Positions 11,270 through 19,295 of a stretch of 64,000 nt of DNA are shown one piece after another. The translations under genes and the position numbers were made by a program. This DNA comes from Gemmatimonadota bacterium (lineage in GTDB: Bacteria > Gemmatimonadota > Gemmatimonadetes > Gemmatimonadales > Gemmatimonadaceae). A model generated the notes under the pieces. That model had not been told where the DNA came from and did not search any database. It saw only the letters and a list, made by a program, of their open reading frames with translations. Within the stretch, counting starts at the first letter, position 1. Each line of letters begins with the position of its first letter. The stretch covers positions 33,145 to 97,144 of the forward strand of contig JAPLKS010000011.1 in the NCBI GenBank assembly GCA_026387915.1, written 5' to 3'.

Positions 11270-11702
11270 AATAAATGTTCGACACGCGCGAAAGACCGAC
11301 TTTCCGTCGGTGCTCGCGTTGCTCGCGGCCGCACAGCTTCCACCGGACGACGCTGAGTCGTGGATTGATCACTTTGTGGTCGCGGAACGCGACGGTGACG
11401 TGGTGGGCGCCGCCGGGCTCGATTTGTATGGAGACTCAGCCCTGCTCCGCTCAGTAGTCACCGCGAACGACGTGCGCGGCACCGGCACCGGCGCCGCGCT
11501 CACCAATGCGGCCATCGAGTGGGCCCGCGCGATGCGTATCGAGAGCGTGTACCTGCTCACCACGAGTGCTGGCGATTGGTTCCCGCGGTTCGGCTTTGAG
11601 CGTATTACGCGCGACGACGTCCCTGCCGAGGTAAAGGCGTCCGTGCAGTTCCAACTGGTGACCTGCTCGACGGCAACCGTCATGCGGAGGAAGCTGACAT
11701 GA
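11259..11702 (+). CDS. GNAT acetyltransferase, ArsN2-like
   Basis: This 147-residue single-domain GNAT protein has an acetyl-CoA loop in VRGTGTGAAL and a C-terminal WFPRFGFERI motif, the YxxxGF-type end seen in arsenic-linked N-acetyltransferases. It starts at a GTG inside the end of arsM and overlaps the next gene by 4 bases, so it is part of the same operon. ArsN-type enzymes acetylate and detoxify organoarsenical or glutamate-mimic antibiotics such as arsinothricin, or otherwise support arsenic resistance. The exact substrate cannot be read from the sequence; the assignment rests on family resemblance plus context. Confidence 0.75.
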   Translation: MSPEINVRHARKTDFPSVLALLAAAQLPPDDAESWIDHFVVAERDGDVVGAAGLDLYGDSALLRSVVTANDVRGTGTGAALTNAAIEWARAMRIESVYLLTTSAGDWFPRFGFERITRDDVPAEVKASVQFQLVTCSTATVMRRKLT

Positions 11703-12466
11703 ACATCGCGATCCTCGGCGACATTCACGCGAATCTTCCGGCGCTCGAGACGGTGCTGGCTGCCCTTGATGCGCGCGGCGACATTGACGCGACGTATCAT
11801 ATCGGCGATCTCGTGGGATACGCGCCATGGCCCAACGAAACCGTCGCATTGATCACCGCACGCGGGATTGCCGGTGTCTCTGGCAACTATGACTCCACGG
11901 TGGCGCACCACTACAAACACTGCGGCTGCAAATACGAAGACGCGCATCAGGAAGCGCTGTCGCATCTCAGCTTTGAGTGGACCAAGTCACATACTTCGGA
12001 TAGCACAAAGCTGGCACTCCGAGCGCTTCCGTTTTCGCTCACGCGCCGACCATACGGTGGCCACGTCTCGGGGCCCGCATTGGTTCTCGTCCATGGCACT
12101 CCCACGCTCAACACGCTGTACTGGAACGCAGAGCGAACGGACGACTTCTGCCGTCAGATGGCCGCAACGGCTGGGCTCAAAGCCGGAGATGTCATTGCCT
12201 TTGGCCACACGCACAAAGCGTGGCATCGCGTCGTGGATGGCATCCACTTCGTAAACGCCGGCTCAGTTGGACGTCCCAAAGATGGCGATCCGCGCACTGG
12301 GTACGTGCAGATCCGCATATCCACCAAAGACGTCGAGGTGGAATTCGTGCGCATCCCCTACGACGTCCAGGCAGCCATGCGTGGCATTCTTGACAGCACC
12401 CTGCCGGACGAGTTCGCCGAGTTCCTGCGCACGGGTGGAAGGCTCAGCGCCCCCGCCAGTTCCTAA
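11699..12466 (+). CDS. Calcineurin-like metallophosphoesterase in the arsenic operon
   Basis: This 255-residue protein carries the full metallophosphoesterase ligand set: GDIHANLP at 7-14, GDLVGYAPWPNE, SGNYDS, LVHGTP and a final FGHTHKAWHR with two histidines. It is a complete, probably active two-metal hydrolase of the YfcE/MJ0936-like group. It overlaps the acetyltransferase by 4 bases and is followed 20 bases later by acr3, so it is embedded in the arsenic operon. A role in arsenic handling is only inferred from position; possible substrates include phosphodiesters or an arsenate/phosphate ester. Confidence 0.82.
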   Translation: MNIAILGDIHANLPALETVLAALDARGDIDATYHIGDLVGYAPWPNETVALITARGIAGVSGNYDSTVAHHYKHCGCKYEDAHQEALSHLSFEWTKSHTSDSTKLALRALPFSLTRRPYGGHVSGPALVLVHGTPTLNTLYWNAERTDDFCRQMAATAGLKAGDVIAFGHTHKAWHRVVDGIHFVNAGSVGRPKDGDPRTGYVQIRISTKDVEVEFVRIPYDVQAAMRGILDSTLPDEFAEFLRTGGRLSAPASS

Positions 12467-12486
12467 CCTCAACTGCCACGCTACAC

Positions 12487-13578
12487 ATGACGCAGACCGC
12501 TCGCGCCTCCAGCGCCGCCGCATCCGACGCGAAGATTCTCCGCCGCCTCTCGACCCTCGATCGGTATCTCCCGCTCTGGATCTTTGCGGCGATGGCGGGC
12601 GGCATCTTGCTCGGGCGAATCTATCCGACACTCGGCGCAGCACTCGACCGCGTGCAACTGGCCGGTGTCTCCGTGCCGATCGCGGTGGGATTGCTGTGGA
12701 TGATGTACCCAGTGCTGGCCAAGGTGCGGTATGAGACCATCGGCCAGCACGCGAGTGACACGAAGCTCATCAGCACGTCGCTGGTGCTGAACTGGGTCGT
12801 AGGCCCGTTGCTGATGCTTGGGCTCGCCTGGCTCTTTCTTCCCGACATGCCCGCGTACCGCAATGGCCTCGTGCTTATTGGCCTCGCACGTTGCATTGCG
12901 ATGGTGCTCATCTGGAACTCGCTCGCGCGAGGCTCTGGCGAGTTGGCAGCGGTTCTCGTGGCGCTGAACTCAGTGTTCCAGATTATCACCTATTCCGTAC
13001 TCGGCTGGCTCTTCCTTACCGTGGTGCCCGGCTGGTTCGGCGCCGACACCACCACGCTGAACGTGTCGATGGGGCAGATCGCCAAGAGCGTCGGGATCTT
13101 CCTTGGCGTACCGCTCGTGGCTGGATATCTCACGCGGAAAACCCTCGTGGCACGTAAGGGCGCGGCCTGGTACGACGGCGTCTTCATGCCGAAATTCGGG
13201 CCAACGGCGCTGTTCGGTCTTTTGTACACCATCGTCTTGATGTTCGCGATGCAGGGGCATCGCATTCTCGAGTTGCCGCTCGACGTCGTACGCATTGCGC
13301 TGCCACTGCTCGCGTACTTTGCGCTGATGTTCAGCTTTGCCTTCTGGCTCTCGCGCCGACTCGGCTTCAATTACGAAACGACCGCTTCCCTCTCGTTCAC
13401 TGCGGCCGGCAATAATTTTGAGCTGGCGATTGCTGTGGCGATTGCGACCTTCGGCATTAGCTCAGGCGAAGCGCTCGCTGCGGTGGTGGGGCCGCTGATT
13501 GAGGTGCCAGCGCTGGTGGCACTCGTCTACGCCTCGCTCTGGGCCCGCCGACGCTTCTTTGCCGGCGAACCCGCCTAG
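12487..13578 (+). CDS. acr3: ACR3-family arsenite efflux permease
   Basis: This 363-residue polytopic inner-membrane protein has about ten hydrophobic segments. The ACR3 signature GLARCIAMVLIWN lies at about 132-144 and contains the conserved Cys136 needed for arsenite transport. A conserved Glu lies in the last helices (PLIEVPALVALVYA). It exports As(III) using the proton motive force. It is the last gene of the arsR-led run and would remove arsenite that arsM does not methylate. Gene names in this family vary (arsB or acr3). Confidence 0.95.
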   Translation: MTQTARASSAAASDAKILRRLSTLDRYLPLWIFAAMAGGILLGRIYPTLGAALDRVQLAGVSVPIAVGLLWMMYPVLAKVRYETIGQHASDTKLISTSLVLNWVVGPLLMLGLAWLFLPDMPAYRNGLVLIGLARCIAMVLIWNSLARGSGELAAVLVALNSVFQIITYSVLGWLFLTVVPGWFGADTTTLNVSMGQIAKSVGIFLGVPLVAGYLTRKTLVARKGAAWYDGVFMPKFGPTALFGLLYTIVLMFAMQGHRILELPLDVVRIALPLLAYFALMFSFAFWLSRRLGFNYETTASLSFTAAGNNFELAIAVAIATFGISSGEALAAVVGPLIEVPALVALVYASLWARRRFFAGEPA

Positions 13579-13592
13579 TTGCAAACGCGCGC

Positions 13593-14324
13593 TTAGGCGC
13601 CCCAGAGCGCGCGGTAGGCTACGGCGCCAATCAATCCGCCAATAATGGGGCCAACCACCGGCACCCAGGCATAGCCCCAGTCGGAGCCGCCCTTACCGGC
13701 AATGGGGAGTATGGCGTGCGCAATGCGCGGGCCGAGGTCACGCGCTGGGTTGATGGCGTAGCCAGTGGTGCCGCCGAGCGACAACCCGATGGACCAAATG
13801 ATGACGCCCACGAGAACCGGGCTAAACCCTTTGGCCATATCGGAGTTTGGAACGAGATTCGCCGGCGACAGCACGGCCAGTAGCGCGAGGACGAGTACCG
13901 CCGTGCCAATCGCTTCTGCAATGAGATTCGCGCCGCTGCTCCGAATGGCCGGCCCAGTCGAGAACACCGCGAGCTTGGCGTCTTTGTCATCGGTGGCGGC
14001 CCAGTGCGGCAGATACGCGAGCCACACAATCACGCCGCCGAGAAAGCCGCCCGCCATCTGCGCGGCGATGTATCCCGGGACATTCGCCCAGGCGAACTTG
14101 CCGATCGACGCCATCGCAATGGTAACGGCAGGGTTCAAATGCGCGCCGCTGATGCTACCAACCGCGTACACCGCTACCGTGACCGCGAACGCCCAGCCGG
14201 CCGTGATGACAATCCAGCCGGAATTATTCCCCTTGGTGCGCGCGAGCACCACGTTGCCCACAACACCATCACCGAGAACGACGAGAATCATGGTACCGAG
14301 CAGCTCTGCAAGAATCGGGGACAT
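13593..14324 (-). CDS. MIP-family aquaglyceroporin (GlpF-type)
   Basis: This 243-residue membrane channel has both MIP half-helix motifs, GAHLNPAVT at about 60-68 and INPARDLGPR in the second half. The Asp-Leu-Gly-Pro-Arg after the second NPA marks the glycerol-conducting type rather than a water-only channel. Aquaglyceroporins also pass undissociated arsenite, and in some bacteria an aquaporin gene sits in the ars operon. Here the gene converges on acr3 with a 14-base gap, so it has its own promoter. It may be ordinary glycerol uptake or an arsenite channel; context alone cannot separate these. Confidence 0.9.
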   Translation of the reverse strand: MSPILAELLGTMILVVLGDGVVGNVVLARTKGNNSGWIVITAGWAFAVTVAVYAVGSISGAHLNPAVTIAMASIGKFAWANVPGYIAAQMAGGFLGGVIVWLAYLPHWAATDDKDAKLAVFSTGPAIRSSGANLIAEAIGTAVLVLALLAVLSPANLVPNSDMAKGFSPVLVGVIIWSIGLSLGGTTGYAINPARDLGPRIAHAILPIAGKGGSDWGYAWVPVVGPIIGGLIGAVAYRALWGA

Positions 14325-14387
14325 GGCGTCTTGGGTAGAAGGTACGGCGAATCTACGAAACGAATGGTGCTGCCGCGAGCAGCGCGT

Positions 14388-16808
14388 TTACGGCCAGACC
14401 GATGGCCCCTTCATCGGACTCACAAAACAGCCGTTGGCGCCGATGCCCCGCCAGAGTGTTTGGCTCGGCACATCAGATTGCCCGTCGGTCACGGCCAGCA
14501 CGCACGATCCTACTCCGGAAATGCCGAGGATGCGTCGGCGATAGATGCGCGAATCCATCTCGTTCCACGAGGAGCCGTCCCATCGCGCGATCGAGCCGTT
14601 CTCTCCTCCCACATAGGCTTCCTTGGGCCCACGCACCCATAACCCAACCTGAAAGAGAAACTGCTGCTGCGACGGCACGCGGCTGCGCATGTACTGTAGT
14701 CCGGAAAAGGAGTAGTTGCTCCACTGCGTGCCGTCGTAATGCAGGAGCACGCTATCGCCCACGGCCCAGATATCACTGGGGCCACTCCCCGCCACACGCG
14801 CAAGATTCCGCGTCGTCGGGCTGGCCATCTGCGACCAGCCGGTGCCGTTGTAGCGCGTGATGCGTCCACCAGCCCCGACGGCAATGATATTGGAGCGCGA
14901 ACTTCCCCAGAGTCCGTATAGGATTCCAGCTCCTGCCGTCGATTCAGAAGTGCACGAGGTTGGCGACGCGCAGTGCAACATGGAGTTCTCACCGGCAATC
15001 CACACTTCGCTCCCAGCGCCCCACACCGCGTTGTAACTGTCCACGGGCCCGACGGGGACGCGTGAATCGCTCACGAGCGTCCACGCTGTACCGTCGAAAC
15101 GCATCACGGTATTGTTTCCACCCACGGCCCAAGCATTCTTGGGGCCGTCGCTCCAAACCCCTTGTAGAACCCGCGTGGTGTTCGTGTTCGCGGGCGGCGC
15201 ATCCACTGTCCAGCTGAAACCGTCCCATCGCGAGACGAAGAGATTCGCCCCCACTGCAAATGCGCTGGTGGCGGAGGTGACCATCACGTCGCGGAGTTGC
15301 GGCTGATAACTGATCACGCTGGGGCCACCGGCCGTCAGCTGCTCTACTCTTCCTGCTGGAGCTGCCACATACGCCGCACCGCCGCGCGGATCAGCCCACA
15401 TCCGACCGCTCGGCTGTGTGAACCGCAGCGAACCCAGCGCGCGCCACACGGTGCCGTCGTACTTATAGAATACGCGCGATACATTGGCGCTGTCGCTGTA
15501 GGCGTACATTTCGCTGGGCGACGCCACACCCCAGCGCACGCCGCGGCCGGTTCCAATCCCAGTGGTGGGCATCGTGGACCAGCTACTCCCGGTCCATTTG
15601 AGTAGCACGTTGTTATTCGCAATCACGTACGCCTGCCCCGCCGCGGGACAGTTGAGGTCGATCTTCCCCCCACCATTCGCCGTGGCGGGAACCGAGCTCC
15701 AAGCGGAGCCATCAAAGCGATACAACGCGCCCGTGTTCGAGCTCGCAGCAAACGCCTCAGCGGCCCCAGTTATGCAAACGCCGTCAATGCGCCCAGCGCC
15801 AGGTAACGAGTAGCGCGTCCACGTGGTGGTGTTGCCAACCCACACAAAGCCGCTCACACCACCAGCGATCACAAACTTGTTTTGGCCGTTCGTCGCGCTG
15901 CCGAGCGACACAATACTGTCACTCACCGCGCTCACTCGCGCCACCGTGGTGCCATCGAACTTGTACAGCCCAGTGTACGCCGCGAGGTATACCTCGCTCG
16001 TCGACAGCGCGTTGGCATCCCAGAATGTTGTATTCGAAGGAGCCGACGTCGCGGTCACGCGTCGCCACGCACCATTCTGTAAGATGGCGAGCTGTGGGTA
16101 CGGTTGGAGAAATGTATTGGACGGAATCGCAGGAAACGCCGCCCCCTGCGTCACTGTATAGAGGGTCGGTGCCCCTGATCCGTTCACCACTCCTGTGATC
16201 ATCGCCCCACCGAAACCCGTGTTGATCGGCGTGTCATTGCCGCCGAGCCGGAGGGCTTCGTCGCCCTCCCACTTCACCACACTGAAGCGCGAAACCGACA
16301 AATCAATAGCAGGAATGGTCGGCGATCGGCCTGGGGCAATATCGAACGGCCCAATGATGGAAGCGTCAAACGCCTGTGCGAACGGGTCGTGGCCCCCTGT
16401 ACTGTCGCCAAGCGAGATCGAATCGGCGAGGAGCGACGCGCCAACGAGAATCGAGCAGCCGTCTTTGCCACGGCTCGCATTGTACGCAAGGCAGACGGAG
16501 AGATCCACGGGCAACGAAATGTTCTGCGTTCCGCTCGCGAGACTCACCGTGCGAAATGACAGAAGCGCAGTGTCTTTGTCGGTGACAAACGCCGCGCCGA
16601 CCCAGATGTATTTGGCCGTGAAGCCCTGCTGCACCGAAGCAACCGTCGAGAGTTGCAACGTCATCTTGGGCGACAGCGTCCGGTTCGCGGGCGTCAGTCC
16701 CTTGTCCGCGCACGCCGTAAAGGCAAACGCCGCGATCATCGCGCATGCAACGGATCGGAACGACGCCAACGGGCTTCGCGTGGAGAGCGCGTAGGTGGAG
16801 TAGCTCAC
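14388..16808 (-). CDS. Predicted lipoprotein with repeated FDGxxW beta-propeller-like units
   Basis: The product has 806 residues from the overlapping GTG. An internal Met near residue 24 may be the true start, because it leads straight into a lipobox (FTAC, Cys33). Residues 50-230 form a beta-rich head. From about 240 to 745 a motif of the form hydrophobic-x-(F/Y/W)-(D/N)-G-x-x-W recurs about eleven times, near 242, 284, 327, 364, 404, 450, 528, 571, 654, 692 and 743, mostly 37-51 residues apart. That spacing fits beta-propeller blades. The protein is probably anchored in the outer membrane facing outward or into the periplasm. The start overlaps the stop of the barrel gene by 4 bases. I do not recognise a characterised homologue. 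Confidence 0.7.
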   Translation of the reverse strand: MSYSTYALSTRSPLASFRSVACAMIAAFAFTACADKGLTPANRTLSPKMTLQLSTVASVQQGFTAKYIWVGAAFVTDKDTALLSFRTVSLASGTQNISLPVDLSVCLAYNASRGKDGCSILVGASLLADSISLGDSTGGHDPFAQAFDASIIGPFDIAPGRSPTIPAIDLSVSRFSVVKWEGDEALRLGGNDTPINTGFGGAMITGVVNGSGAPTLYTVTQGAAFPAIPSNTFLQPYPQLAILQNGAWRRVTATSAPSNTTFWDANALSTSEVYLAAYTGLYKFDGTTVARVSAVSDSIVSLGSATNGQNKFVIAGGVSGFVWVGNTTTWTRYSLPGAGRIDGVCITGAAEAFAASSNTGALYRFDGSAWSSVPATANGGGKIDLNCPAAGQAYVIANNNVLLKWTGSSWSTMPTTGIGTGRGVRWGVASPSEMYAYSDSANVSRVFYKYDGTVWRALGSLRFTQPSGRMWADPRGGAAYVAAPAGRVEQLTAGGPSVISYQPQLRDVMVTSATSAFAVGANLFVSRWDGFSWTVDAPPANTNTTRVLQGVWSDGPKNAWAVGGNNTVMRFDGTAWTLVSDSRVPVGPVDSYNAVWGAGSEVWIAGENSMLHCASPTSCTSESTAGAGILYGLWGSSRSNIIAVGAGGRITRYNGTGWSQMASPTTRNLARVAGSGPSDIWAVGDSVLLHYDGTQWSNYSFSGLQYMRSRVPSQQQFLFQVGLWVRGPKEAYVGGENGSIARWDGSSWNEMDSRIYRRRILGISGVGSCVLAVTDGQSDVPSQTLWRGIGANGCFVSPMKGPSVWP

Positions 16809-18052
16809 TTGGCCTCCCGACGCGCAGACATTGAAATGCCCAACGTAGCGCCAAAGCCGGTGCTCTTGGCCTTGCCCGTGTCAAACGAACCGTATTGCCC
16901 GTGCACATAGAAGCGCGTGAGTGTCGACTGTCCGGCCCGTTCGACGCCGAGGGTCACCCCCGCTGCGGTCGCGGCGGCGCCGACGAGGGCGTCGGTGAAC
17001 TTGAGCCCAGACTGCCAGCGTGCATCGGCGGAAAGAATCAACCCAGCGCCGTCCGCACCACCGAGCACACCACCCAACGCGCCTTCCACGTACGTACCGG
17101 ACGAACCCGTCACCTTCACGCCCGTCGCATCCGTGAACTGCGAACGTTGACGCACGGCCACGCTCAGCGCACTCTCGCGCCAACCGGAGGCCCCAAAATC
17201 GAGTCGGGTGAATGCCGTAATCTGTGGGCCGAGCTGATAATCGCTCCCCGAAGTGCCGTTGGCACCGCTCTGCCGAACCTGATCCTTCGAGAACACGTCG
17301 CCCACGATCATTGCGCTCAACCGAGCTTCACCGAGCGTGCGATCGAGACCGAGCGTTATGTGTGCGGCGGTTCCGGGGGTGATTTTCGTTTCGGCACGCC
17401 CCGCTGCGAGTGCGAGAGCGATGGGCGAGTATTCACTTCGCTGTTCCACTGACGCACCGAGCGCGACGGACCAGTCCTCGCCCTGAAAGCTTCGCAGCAC
17501 GCCGAGCGTTACGCCGGTGCCGGTGCCGAGCGCGGCGACGGGCATACGGAGTGCTGGCGCACCGATGATTTGCAGCGCGCTGGTTTCGTCGGCCGTGAGG
17601 CCGACTTTTCCCGTGGGGAGATTCAGTCCAGCCGTGAAAAGGAGCGCATCGCCGTATAACGGGCCGGTCACTCGCAGTTTGACATCCGTGGGGCCCGCAA
17701 TCGTGACCGCACGATCACCACCGTCGCCTCCGCCGTTCTGGCTCCCCTGCCCAGACGACGAGGGTGACGACGTGAAGTGCACCGCGCCAAAAGTACCGGC
17801 GCCCGAAACGTCCATGCTCCACCGACCAAACACGGAGCGAACACGGAATGGCACGGACACCTCTGCGACATCGACTAATCCGCCGCCGGATTGCGGCAAC
17901 GCGGTGCTGAGGTGCCACGCGCTAATCGTGAGCCCGCTTGCCCATCCCGTCGAAGGAAGGAGCGCTTCTTGCGCGGCGAGTGGATGTGCGAACGCGGCAA
18001 GGGCACATCCGGCGGCGGCGCGGCGCGCAACGGAAGCAAGTTGGCGGCGCAT
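16805..18052 (-). CDS. Predicted outer-membrane beta-barrel protein of unknown function
   Basis: The 415-residue product has a signal peptide ending LAAQ. The rest is rich in alternating hydrophobic/polar strands with Gly, Ser and Thr, for instance VTLGVLRSF and AHITLGLDRTL, and it ends GFGATLGISMS. This looks like a transmembrane beta barrel of perhaps 12-16 strands. A low-complexity Ser/Gly/Asp stretch near residues 78-95 could be an extracellular or periplasmic loop. The ATG shares one base with the stop of the upstream lipoprotein gene; a GTG one codon earlier is also possible. The downstream 806-residue lipoprotein overlaps by 4 bases, so the three are translated together. No specific family is recognised. 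Confidence 0.65.
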   Translation of the reverse strand: MRRQLASVARRAAAGCALAAFAHPLAAQEALLPSTGWASGLTISAWHLSTALPQSGGGLVDVAEVSVPFRVRSVFGRWSMDVSGAGTFGAVHFTSSPSSSGQGSQNGGGDGGDRAVTIAGPTDVKLRVTGPLYGDALLFTAGLNLPTGKVGLTADETSALQIIGAPALRMPVAALGTGTGVTLGVLRSFQGEDWSVALGASVEQRSEYSPIALALAAGRAETKITPGTAAHITLGLDRTLGEARLSAMIVGDVFSKDQVRQSGANGTSGSDYQLGPQITAFTRLDFGASGWRESALSVAVRQRSQFTDATGVKVTGSSGTYVEGALGGVLGGADGAGLILSADARWQSGLKFTDALVGAAATAAGVTLGVERAGQSTLTRFYVHGQYGSFDTGKAKSTGFGATLGISMSARREAK

Positions 18053-19035
18053 CACGGATTCACCCGAATCACAATGACCAGCGGTAACACAGAACCATTG
18101 GCGAGCGGCGCATCCACTGCCTCCGGCGGTTTTGCTGCAACGGGTGCGTTGACGAGCGGCGCATTAATCGCCTGCGCGCTAAGGTCGAGCACACGAGCCA
18201 CGCTGCTGGCGCGCTGCGCGGCGGCGGTGACGGGCGTTGCCACGGCAACCTGAGTGCGAGCGGCGCTGAAACCGGGATCTATCCGCAACGCGTCTTCAAA
18301 GGCGGCGGTTGCACCGGCGGCATCTCCGCGCGCCTCAGCTTGCACACCGCGACCATACGCGACGAGCGCGGCCAACTGCACGCTTTGCCGCTGCTCAACC
18401 TTGGCGCGCTGTGCGGGCGTGAGTGTGATGCCGAGCCGCTCAAAGAGCTGCAGGGCCAACGCCTTCTCCGCATCGAACACGCGGTCGAGTGGTGCCTGCG
18501 CCGTGACGAGTTGCTGCACCGTGCCGCTGATCACGTCCACAACGCGTGCGCTGAGCACCACGTTGCCCCCAGGGGCGAAGGATGCGTCGCCAATGAGCAA
18601 GCGGCGCGCCCCCACGAGTCGCCCAACGCGCGGCGCCGTCCTCGGGTCTACAAGCCCGTCGTCCACGAGCTTTAACTCCCGCATCATGGCACTCGTCTGA
18701 AGTCGTTCGACGAGGCGAAGCTCCGGCGACTTGCCGAGGTCGTTCATTAACAAATCCGCTAACCCAAAGCCAAGCGGCTTGAGGAGCGTATCCGTGGTAG
18801 CCACGGTGAACGGCAGCACGGCAAAGCTACGCGCCGGGATTTTGGAGGCGTCGAGCTTCGTCTCATTCTCGAGCGCGGCCTTGGCGGAGAGGTCGGCGTT
18901 CGAAATGAGCGCGGCGCGGCGGAGCGCAGGGTTGCTGGCGCAGGCGGTCAGCAGCGCACACACTAGAGTGACGGCTAGTCTGCAAATAGCGCGCGAACGG
19001 CGGGGCCGAGCGTGACGGAAATCGAGGGGCGTCAT
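18052..19035 (-). CDS. CsgG/FlgO-like lipoprotein with a TPR-like segment
   Basis: The 327-residue product begins with a basic region and a hydrophobic segment ending in a lipobox (LLTAC, Cys32). Then comes a FAVLPF strand and a region reading GLADLLMNDLGKSPELRLVE, which matches the start of CsgG/FlgO-type domains that assemble on the outer membrane. VVLSARVVDVISGTV is the matching later strand pair. Around residues 235-270 a TPR-like helix pair (GDAAGATAAFEDALRIDP) follows. I chose the Met that places the signal correctly; the frame extends 58 codons upstream without signal-peptide character. It is the first gene of the three-gene surface operon. Confidence 0.72.
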   Translation of the reverse strand: MTPLDFRHARPRRSRAICRLAVTLVCALLTACASNPALRRAALISNADLSAKAALENETKLDASKIPARSFAVLPFTVATTDTLLKPLGFGLADLLMNDLGKSPELRLVERLQTSAMMRELKLVDDGLVDPRTAPRVGRLVGARRLLIGDASFAPGGNVVLSARVVDVISGTVQQLVTAQAPLDRVFDAEKALALQLFERLGITLTPAQRAKVEQRQSVQLAALVAYGRGVQAEARGDAAGATAAFEDALRIDPGFSAARTQVAVATPVTAAAQRASSVARVLDLSAQAINAPLVNAPVAAKPPEAVDAPLANGSVLPLVIVIRVNP

Positions 19036-19212
19036 ACCGGGTTTGGCGAGGGGAGACAAGCCGGGAGCGACGAAAGGGGCTTCCGAGACAGAGAATAGCC
19101 CCGAATACGGCGCTCTCGCAACCGAAGTCGTCGATTCGGTGTGGGAAGAGGGGGCCGACCCGGCAGGCCACTCCGCTAGAACAACGCTGTTCGGAACGAC
19201 AGCGTACAACTA

Positions 19213-19258
19213 TGGGTCGCTCAATCCCGCCCAAGTGGGTCGCTCACGCCCGCCCAAC
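19213..19258 (+). repeat. Two adjacent 23-bp direct repeats upstream of the esterase gene
   Basis: Copies at 19213-19235 and 19236-19258 differ at three positions. They lie in the 260-base gap between the divergent surface operon and the esterase gene, 38 bases before the esterase ATG. They may be a duplicated operator or a recent slippage product. Confidence 0.6.
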
Positions 19259-19295
19259 TATCGTAGATTGCCAAGTGCCCACAGGAGCCTCGCTC

